This document shows positions 56,034-64,000 of a DNA stretch of 64,000 nt, piece by piece. The DNA comes from Thozetella sp. PMI_491. Its lineage: Eukaryota > Ascomycota > Sordariomycetes > Chaetosphaeriales > Chaetosphaeriaceae. The translations under genes and the position numbers were made by a program. Location of the stretch: assembly GCA_021432635.1 (NCBI GenBank), contig MU270049.1, forward strand, positions 62,001 through 126,000. The letters are read 5' to 3'. Each line of letters opens with the position of its first letter. Positions within the stretch are counted from its first letter, which is position 1. The notes beneath the pieces were generated by a model, which saw only the letters and a list, made by a program, of their open reading frames with translations, was not told the DNA's origin and did no database searches.

Positions 56034-57246
56034 AACCACCCTGATGCATTCCGAAGTCAAGAGGAGGAAAGACGCCTTGTTCATTAGTGTCGGCTAGCTG
56101 CTGAGTTGCCTCGCCTCAACGTGTGGGTGAATTTGGCTTAGGTTTTAGGCATAGAATTGAGATGTATTATCACTGAAAAGACAAGACGCAAGCACCGAAG
56201 GTATTTGGGTAGGTAGTGTACTTTTCGCTTCTAGGTGAAAAATAGCGAGTAACCTGCTCTATTAGTCTAGTAAGATCACCTACCTAGTAAGTTAGCTAAG
56301 TGGACCTCGGCGCACTTTATAAGCCACAGGCTGGGGTGGCTATAAAAAACACGGAAAGCGGGAGATGCGTAAGGTTAGGAGCACTCTTGCTGTACTGCAG
56401 CTTTCACCAATAACAGAATGTACTGCCGTTTCTCAAATAAAGCAACTTGTATAGAGGTGCTAATTTGCCAACCTCGCCGAGCACTGTTAGCATTTCGTAA
56501 AATGCTTCGGCTAGTAACTAAGGGAGACAGACCGACACAGATCTCTAACGTTTTGAGATATAGGTAATCTAGCACCTACATTCGTCATGCATGTGCTCTT
56601 TCCGTCTCCATGTCACCAAGTGCATCCCGACTCGGGTTCATGCCTGAGACGAAGAAACAAAGGAGTCCTATCAATGGCTTGGGCAACACTATAACAAATC
56701 CGGCACTTAGTGGTGGCTGGTTATTAGGCAGTGGAATTGAAGCTCTAAAGAACAGTTTTTCGACAAAAGTGTGATCTTGCATTCCACAACCTTTGTTGCC
56801 TTTTTCACTTATCAAAAGAGTCCATCAAGATTCAAGACTCAAGAAACAGCGAGAAACTCGGTGAAAAATATAGAATATATTTCATATTGTTCTATAGTTG
56901 GGGGAAAGCTGAATGAGTTAAATATGAGATGAACGAACGTATTAATCTGTAGAATAAAAATATTTTAAATATTTTACAATTAAAATGTATTTAACGATAT
57001 GTATATATTATAATATATATATAATTGTTCTAAGTAAAATAAAATAACCTAGTATTTTATTTTCTGGTTTTTTTTTCTTTTAAATTAAAAAGAAGTGAAA
57101 ATGAGTTAATTACTTATAATTCTTATCTTAATTTAGTATTTCTACTAAAATAATAATAAATTTTAGTTACTAAATTTTCCGGCCATCCTGCTTCACCCCG
57201 CCCTGACGTTCTCTTTATCTTACAAACTCTAAGGGTACCAGGTAGG
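56034..57246. other. Intergenic region with an AT-rich island
   Basis: About 1.2 kb between the acyl-CoA synthetase gene and the WD40 gene. The first 800 bp are ordinary to mildly AT-rich. From about 56,870 to 57,178 the sequence becomes strongly AT-rich, then returns abruptly to GC-rich about 70 bp before the next ATG. No coding potential is seen. Confidence 0.6.
56870..57178. repeat. AT-rich block, possible RIP-degraded relic
   Basis: Dominated by TA, AA and TT, with almost no CG dinucleotides, in contrast to the GC-rich flanks. TATATATTATAATATATATA-like runs fit C-to-T mutation by repeat-induced point mutation, or an inserted mitochondrial fragment. It has no recognisable ends or coding remnant. 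Confidence 0.55.
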
Positions 57247-60200
57247 ATGTCTCCTACAACACACGTGCCCTTGGACGATCGCGGCGCAGTGCCCGGACTC
57301 AACTCTCCTGGACCTTCCTCTGGCGACTTGCGCTCGATGTCGACCATGACAACGGCGGCCAGGGCGATCCACAACGAGGCGTTTCAGCTCCAGCCGTTGC
57401 TCTGGACCTCGCCTTGGCACAGCCCAGGGCGAGTGCGAGTCTATCAAAGCGACTTGGACGCGTCAAGACACGCGACGAACGGTCTTAGCCATGGACGAGA
57501 ACCACCACACAAACGGCGCAAGGTCTCGGAAGAACCCTCCGGGCCGCAGACGGCACCTTTGGGTTCTTCCAAGCTTCGGATGGGACTCGAACACCGGGTA
57601 GCCGCTCACGTCGACCGCGCCTTGCAGGCACTGTCCCAAGGCAGGTACAAGAACCAAGAAATACGAACGACAGTGAGCCGCCACAGTCACCTCTCCTATC
57701 ACCCCTAGCAACTCATCACTGACCAATTAGGCGATCGAACTCATTACCTGTGGTATTCTGTCGGAGACGCCTAAGCAAGCCCTGGACGGCCTGGGCCCCG
57801 CCCTCGAGCGAAAGCTGGTGGAAGCAGCACGACGCGAAGTCAGCCGTTTGGCTTCTCTCCCGGTGAGTATGGAAGAGCGATGTGCGCTCCAGCAAGACGC
57901 TAACCTCGCCTTCGCAGGGATATCAGCTCAGGAGCTCTACCTCGGCGCCAGTGCTGTCTCGGACGGGCCAGCATATGCCCACGACGAGCGAAACACCAGT
58001 CCCGGTCCCGATCCCGATCCCCCCACCGAGGAATATAGAACCTCAGCAAGCGCAACACGATAGAGCACCCCGGAAGACGCCCGTCCCAATACCAGACTTC
58101 CCGCTTGCAGCACAACCGGCTCAAGCTCACACTCAAGCCCACCCTCGACCTGCAGCAGCCCTGCGCATCTCGACCTCTATAATTCCCATCCCAGACTACT
58201 CTCTCAAAGCCAGCGGGAAAGGCCGACAAGCGGCACCCCAGCAGCAGCCGCCGCCGCCGCAACAGCCCGGGTCAAATTCTTGGTTAAATCCCATCGTAAT
58301 ATCCGATGGCGAAGAGGGGGAGGAGGAGGATGTTGACGACGCTGGTCTGGCTCCAGAGCCGCAAATTTGCCAGTCCGCTTCCAATCCGATCAAGAACGCC
58401 CGCGCCTTCTCCCCAAGGAAGGAGAATGTTGGCACCAACGCGGCAGGAAATGGGGACAATACAGAGACCGAGGAAAACGACCCAGCCAGTGCCAATGATA
58501 GCTTGCAAGCTTCATCGAGAGCTTCCATGAGCCCACCGTTGAACGCTATCAAGCATGTCCACCCTGCCGGCCGTACCCAGAGAACACGGAATGTGCCGGT
58601 CTACAACCTAAAGCAGCTAACGTATGCGTCCCGCACAAGACAACCCGGTGCTAGCCCAGTGTCCCGCCAAGGGCAGCGCAAATCGATAGCGCCGGCCCCG
58701 GTACAGACTCCCACCTCACAAGAGAACTACCGCACCCGGGCTCATGCGCTTGCATGGCGAAAGAACGAGCCCTCTGTTGGGTCTCAAACTCCGAGTTCGA
58801 GGATGAGGTCCCTGTGGTTCTCAGGCGCCAGGCGGCCGTACCTGCCTCTCGCGGCACGGAAGAACCTCGCTCAACGCGCCCGTCAGCTCCTCGGAGCGGA
58901 GTCACTATGGGAGGAGTCACACGTTGTCCACGTGGACTTCGCTCAGGATGAGGTGGACTGCGTTCGCGAGCTTGCCGGTCGCATCCTTGGGTTGCCGGCT
59001 ACGTCGACAAGGCTGTTTAAGAAGCAAAACCGATTGCGGATTGCCCGGGAGCTTCCGGCAGTCGCCAAGAGGGAAGAGAAGCTGCGGTCGAGAACCGCAG
59101 AAGATATTGAATGCTTCCTCGCCGATCTCGTGCACACGACCACGCCACATCCCCAAGTGCTATCTCTCGCTAGCGACGACTACGACCACCAAGGCGCCTT
59201 TAGCCGTGCTAGTCGAGCCCACTCGCTTCTCTTCGCGAGAGAAGTCGGCGGTAGCAGTCGCTGGGCATACCTCAGAAGCGCCCTCAACTTTACCCACGAG
59301 TTTCGCAGGTGGCGGGAAGATGAGCTGGAGCTCCGCACCGAGTGGACCAACTGCGCAGGCGACATCTCAACCATCGCGTGGGTGTCGAATAATGCCTTTA
59401 TATGCGGGACGACAGAGCACTCAGACTCACACAATCAGCAGTATAACAAGCCAGGAAACCTCGTACTAGGTTCCTGCCTGCTAGACAAGCTTCGAGCGTA
59501 CCCTGACCACCGCGTCGTTCGGCCGATCGTCGAAAAGGGCGAGAACGCGACGGCGGCCATGCGGGAGAGCCAGGACCCGTGGCTCTATTCCTCCGTGGTG
59601 TCATCCGACTACGATGCCACTCATGACCGTGCCTTCACCTCGGGCTTTGACAGGACTGTCAAGGTATGGAAGGTTAAGAAAGATGGCTCATCCATGGAGC
59701 TACTTGGCGAATGGGAGCACAGCGGCAACGTCAACTTCGTGGCGGCATCCAAGCACCCATCTGGGATGGTGGCCAGCGCAGCGGACGTGCACACCGCTGC
59801 AGTCCGGATCTACTCTGTCGACTCGAATAACGTGTCGGGTAGCCCGTTTCGGACCTTTTCTTGCTCGCGGATCACGGACTTGGAGGGTAACGTCCTTCTG
59901 ACTGAGAAGTGGGCGTACTTCCCTGCCACGATGCAATGGGGCATCTGCCCTGAGGTCAACGCGCTCCTCCTCGTAGGTTACTCCCCACGCAGCCGTACCG
60001 GCGACGACAGTGACATCCCTGAAGACCGGCGGGACTCCGGCGAGCTTTGCCTGTGGGATGCCATTTCCGGGGAGAGGTGGAAAGTGACGTCTGTCAATCG
60101 CCAAAACATATTCGAGGTAGCGTGGCATCCCTCCCAACCGTGCTTCGCAGCGGCAACAGCACCGGCAGGCCTCGATGTGGGAGACGGTATTCGGACGCAG

Positions 60201-61333
60201 ATTCGCATCTTTTGGCTGTTTGAAAACATATCAATTGATGGCCAGGACGTCGGGCGCGGTTTTAGCGCCATCAAGACGCTTGACTGCTTAGCAATGGACA
60301 TTAACGAGCTCACCATCATGTACGTGGCATATCTATAGGAGCTATCGCTACCAAGTTTCATCCCCCGTTGGGGAAAGTTTCGCACTAACCTCCGCGCAGG
60401 CCAAACAGCTACACCTATTGCTATGTGACGGCGGGCTGTACAGACGGCAATGTCTATGTATGGGATACAGCTCGGGAGGACAAGCCAATCCATGTCCTGC
60501 GGCATGGGCGTCCCGTAGAGGAATTCAACGGCGACAGAGAGCGAGAGGACACTGGCGTCAAGTTCACAGCCTGGGGCACCACCCTCGATCGATTCTACAC
60601 GGGCTCGTCGGACGGCGTCGTTAAGGTCTGGAACGTCCAATCTCTGGGCAAGCCGCTTGTCCGCGACCTTCTTGAGCTGCCGGCGCCGGTTTCGTACGGC
60701 ATGTTCGCGCCCAGCAAGTCGAAGTTGGTCATCGGCGATGCCAGCGGCCGAGTCTTCTTGCTGTCCCTTGATGAGCCCGAGCAGAAGCCAGCCTCGTTCG
60801 TAACCCTACCCGAGATCCAGAAAGCTATTCGCCGTCCCAAGCCTCTCATTCCGCATCCAGAGCCCCCAGCTCCCGAATTTGACGCCAACGGCGTACCGGT
60901 CGATCCAGAATCCGGTCCGAAGCTGGGGCATACTCTGCTGCAAAGAGAAATCCTCCGGCTTCCCAGGCGGCCGGATCCGACTATTGGAGTCGTCCAAGGA
61001 CCAAATTACCCCCTCCTTGGGCTCTATGACAAGAAGGCCCACGTCGGCGAGGACGGAAATAACCCCCTGGTCGCTAGTGAAGAGCGGCAGCAGCAAGAGA
61101 TCTTGAAGCGGTACCGCCAGCATGCCAACCCGAATCGTCCTCTTCGAGCCGTTAGGCCGTCCTCGGGGTTGTTAGCCCTACACCGGCAGAACATGGATCG
61201 AGACCTAGACTGTAGCTTACTCTCAGAAGAGCTGAAGCATGAGCTACGGCTCGCTGGGGCGGAGCTAGGAGACCAAGACTACGGTCTGGACTATGAAGAA
61301 TCCCCTTCTGAGGATGAGTTCTACGGCGGCTAA
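57247..61333 (+). CDS. Large WD40-repeat protein with disordered N-terminus
   Basis: Exons 57247..57672, 57731..57862, 57918..60319 and 60400..61333 encode 1,297 residues; introns are 58, 55 and 80 nt with good branch points (GCTAACC, CACTAACC). The first 400 or so residues are Pro/Gln/Ser-rich, with a basic patch PPHKRRKVSEE. A short helical block near residues 145-185 (AIELITCGILSETPKQAL...) precedes the long linker. The C-terminal half has WD-type blades: DRTVKVWKVKK, ASKHPSGMVASAADVHTAAVRIYSV, GELCLWDAISGERWKV, NVYVWDTAREDKP, FYTGSSDGVVKVWNV. I do not recognise the protein with confidence. A possible candidate is a Raf1/Dos1 (DIM-9)-type DDB1-CUL4 associated factor, but that is a guess. 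An acidic tail (EESPSEDEFYGG) ends it. Confidence 0.85.
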
Positions 61334-61992
61334 ACTGCTGGATGCGCGGGCCACAGACCTCTAGAAGTACGCGGGAGTCATGGCTAGCTCCGATGTGTGA
61401 CGGATGCCCGAGTACAGCTACTCTGGAATAGAAGATAACTTCTGTAGTTACGCATACCTTGTAGCTAGCACTGTAGATACCGCCCACGCGTCTAGCTAGC
61501 CGGCCACCAGGACGTCCATTTGGGCAGTGTAAGGAAAGTTTGCAATATTACTTTTTCTCCGCCTATCCCTAGAGGAGTAGCTAAGGTAGGCAGTCGCCTC
61601 TTGTCCCGTATACCCGGGGTATGTCCGAACCTCCAAACTCTTAATCGCTCGTAGCTGGGTGACTAGCCGCGCTCGCCGAGAGGCGTGCTGTCACACCATC
61701 TTCCCTCTACTCGCAGGCTGTCCCCGGGTTGTCCCTCGACGACCTAGGTGCTAATGGTACAAAAATACAATAAGGCGTGGCCGGCAAGCAGCAGCGCTGT
61801 CCTGGCGGTAGTCGTTTGATACAGTTCTCCCCGAGTCTGCCTAACAGGGAGACGGCGAAGAGTTGGTCTCGCTGGATCCCCTCGTCATAATCAGCACCAC
61901 AGTGCCAGCCCCCCTCAACACCAGTTTGCATAGGTTGTTTCGAGTCCGTTGCCGGCTTTGGCCCTCTTTCTTCGGGTCATGCAACCTTCAGT
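61334..61992. other. Convergent intergenic spacer
   Basis: About 660 bp between the WD40 gene and the Nrd1/Seb1-like gene. It should contain both 3' UTRs. CTAG-rich stretches (GTAGCTAGC near 61,461 and GTCTAGCTAGC near 61,490) are present. No gene is recognised. Confidence 0.5.
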
Positions 61993-64000
61993 TCATGACG
62001 TTCCGAGGGAGAAGCCAGCGGGGACGTTAATTCCGTTGGGTCCCATCGTGAAGCCTGGGGGCAAGCCAGCGATGACGGGCTCGTCGTCAACCTCGTTCTT
62101 TTGCCGCTCACCGCCGTTCCCATTGCGGTTGTCACGGCCGCCGCGCCGCCATCTGTTTCCGCCGCCTCCGCCAGCTCCGCCGCCGCCGCCTCCGCCGCCT
62201 CCTCCGCCGCCTCCGCCGCCGCCGCCACCGCCCGGCCGACCACCCTCGCCACCGGGGCCGTGGCCAGCGCCAAGGTTGTTGTCATCCTCTCGCCGAGTGG
62301 ATTTTGGCCCGTGATGTCCGCTCTTGTCTGTCTGCATGCGGCGGCTGATCGCTTTAGACGATACACCTGCTCCGATCTCGATGTCGGGTTCCTCGACGCA
62401 TAGACCACTCTCGATGGGCCGCCCGCCACTCCCGCCGAATGGCGCCGTCAGCATCCACTTCCGATCAGCCTCGGTGAGCTTGTGGATCGGAATCACACTG
62501 ATTCCGGTTTGATAATCGCTGCAGTCACGGGGACCGAAGCCAACACCCCAGCGGGTCTAGGGAGACGGTTAGTTCATCTAGGGAAGCTCCGTTAGACAGA
62601 ACTGCAAGGAAGCCTACTCGAAGTTGGAGTTGCGAATTTCGGGGCTCGTCCATAGCCACTTTCGCCCTCTCAGCGTCTCGACGATAATACATTTTGACGA
62701 AGGCGTGGCGCTTCTCTTTGTTGACAATGCAGGTTTGGACCTGGCCGAATTGACTGAACTGGTGGCGCAGCTCAGCCTCGGAGCAGCTACAAAAAAAGTA
62801 AGACGGTCAGCATCGCCTGCCATGATTGGAGAATAGGCGGCCGAAACTTACGTGACGCCACCAACGAAGAGAGTCCTGCTAAGCACCTTGATGCTACCAG
62901 ATGGTAAGCTAGGATCGTATTCGATCCACCGTGGGCCTTCCTGTAGCTCTTGACCTGGAGGGCTCTGATCCCGACGGCCGGCCGGCGACCGCTGGCGGTA
63001 GTCCGATCCTCTACCGCCACGGCCCCGGTCTCGATCGTCCGGACGGCCAACGCGCCCCGACTCGAGGCCGTGGTCGTTGCCCCGACTACGAGGAGAATCT
63101 CGCGAATCCCATCCACGGGGAGACCGGGATCGCGATCGGCCTCGACTTTGGCGAGGGGATCTCATGGGGTCACGACCATTACGATCATGGAGGTCGCGAC
63201 CCGCGTCCCAGGCTGCAGCACCGGAAGTCGGGTAGCCGCCAGGTTGACCTAGTTGAGCAGCGGGCCCGGGGACACCGCCAGGAGGGGCATTGGCCATCAC
63301 TTGCTGCACAATCTTTGTGACTTGGTCAGGAGGAATGCCCTGAGACACGAGCGTGGTGATGAGGGCAAGCTGCTGCTGCACCTTTGGATCCAGAGGCATC
63401 CCAGGTACGGCACCAGCAGGAGCCTGTGGGCCCGGAGGAAACACAGACGGTATACTACTTCCGCCAGCAGACATGCCGCCTTGAAGTGGCAGGCCCTGCG
63501 CTGGAACGGGGGCATACGTTGACGGCGGAGGCGCCGGGAGGGAGTACGCTGGTGCTGTCACATTCACAGGTGGCTGGAGAGACTGGGTCATACCGAGATA
63601 CGGTAGCTGCGGCTGACTAGGTATTGAGACAGGAGCAGGCTGCACGAGGCCGCTACTAGGTGCTGTGAAAGGGGGGGCAGTAGCCGCAAGACCAGCGTTA
63701 GCCTGTGCCGCCGTCGTGTTTTGGCGCGCAATATTGGCGAGTGCCTCCATAATATTGGGCATGCCCTGAATAGCAGTCGCCAAGGGGGCAGTTCCGGTGG
63801 TGGAAGGGTTACTGGAAGCTCCTTGCAGTGATGAGAGCAGGTTAGGCGGCGGACTTCCAGGCGGCGTAGTCGACTCTAGTTTCGCAGACGCGTTAGACGA
63901 CAATATGCGCATAAGCTATCGGGCAAAAAGCGCGACGAGCGAATGGAGAGAATCTCGGACAAAGACCTACCGGCTGGCCTAGGAGCATTGATTTTCTCCT
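61993..64000 (-). CDS. Nrd1/Seb1-like RNA-binding transcription-termination protein (5' end outside window)
   Basis: Visible exons: >64000..63971, 63915..62852, 62786..62618 and 62556..61993, giving 608 codons before the stop. Introns are 55, 65 and 61 nt; the last two have GCTGACC and ACTAACC branch points. An N-terminal CID, expected for this family, would lie beyond the window. The visible part has a Pro/Ala/Gly-rich region, an RS/RD-rich tract, then an RRM with RTLFVGGV (RNP2) and KRHAFVKMYY (RNP1). The diagnostic block TRWGVGFGPRDCSDYQTGISVIPIHKLTEADRKW and GRPIESGLCVEEPDIEIGAGVSSKAISRR follows. A run of about 20 glycines lies in the C-terminal domain. Nrd1 and Seb1 bind RNA polymerase II CTD and nascent RNA in termination and processing. 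The first exon is the least certain. Confidence 0.88.

Noticed and set aside
56581-56653. Possible tRNA: 6-bp TTCGTC/GACGAA ends 73 nt apart with a CTCGGGTTCATGCC stem-loop
   Set aside because: The T-loop lacks the conserved A58 and 7-nt size, the acceptor is 6 bp, and no A box or anticodon arm is present.

Overview
The window is nuclear DNA of a filamentous ascomycete, most likely a Sordariomycete and perhaps Sordariales. The evidence is a GC-rich background, single-gene transcription units on both strands, and about 45 short introns (mostly 54-70 nt) with CTNAC-type branch points. Fungal families such as Gep3, Mil1, Tag1, Ypi1, PMT2 and Nrd1/Seb1 support this. I see no prokaryotic, viral or intact transposon sequence, no secondary-metabolite cluster, no CRISPR array and no convincing tRNA or rRNA. 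The species cannot be fixed from sequence alone.

Twenty-one genes are supported, one of them cut by the window edge. In order they are: a mitochondrial Glu-tRNA amidotransferase subunit (+), a Mil1-type DUF726 protein (-), the PP1 regulator Ypi1 (+), a DENN-domain protein (-), TRAPPC13 (-), a KHDC4-like KH splicing protein (-), Ilv6 (+), ornithine carbamoyltransferase (-), the vacuolar protein Tag1 (+), the mitoribosome GTPase Gep3 (-), mitoribosomal protein mL61 (+), a small DUF3712-like protein (+), Pmt2 (+), a choline-transporter-like protein (-), a Ypt4/Rab4 GTPase (+), a WW-domain protein (+), Emc7 (-), homocysteine synthase (-), a MARVEL-domain protein (-), a long-chain acyl-CoA synthetase (+), a large WD40 protein (+) and the 3' part of an Nrd1/Seb1-like gene (-). 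I rebuilt exon structures by matching splice-site phase to family conservation. This changed several gene models: an unspliced reading would truncate, extend or split many of these genes.

The genes do not form one pathway, but some neighbours are related. ilv6 and the arginine gene OTC are convergent, and each has a perfect TGASTCA (Gcn4/CPC-1) site within about 120 bp upstream of its start. gep3 and mL61, both for the mitochondrial ribosome, share a 400 bp divergent promoter. Tag1 and a separate DUF3712-like protein lie within 8 kb. Pmt2, Emc7 and TRAPPC13 all serve the secretory pathway but are scattered.

Intergenic DNA is generous. Two gaps, of 4.3 kb and 3.7 kb, show no recognisable gene. 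Spacers carry short GGTACC/CTAG palindromes, a 37-nt poly-C run (inside an intron) and a sharply bounded AT-rich block at about 56,870-57,178 that may be a decayed, RIP-mutated element. I did not find a clear new biological system; the findings are mostly gene-structure and regulatory observations.
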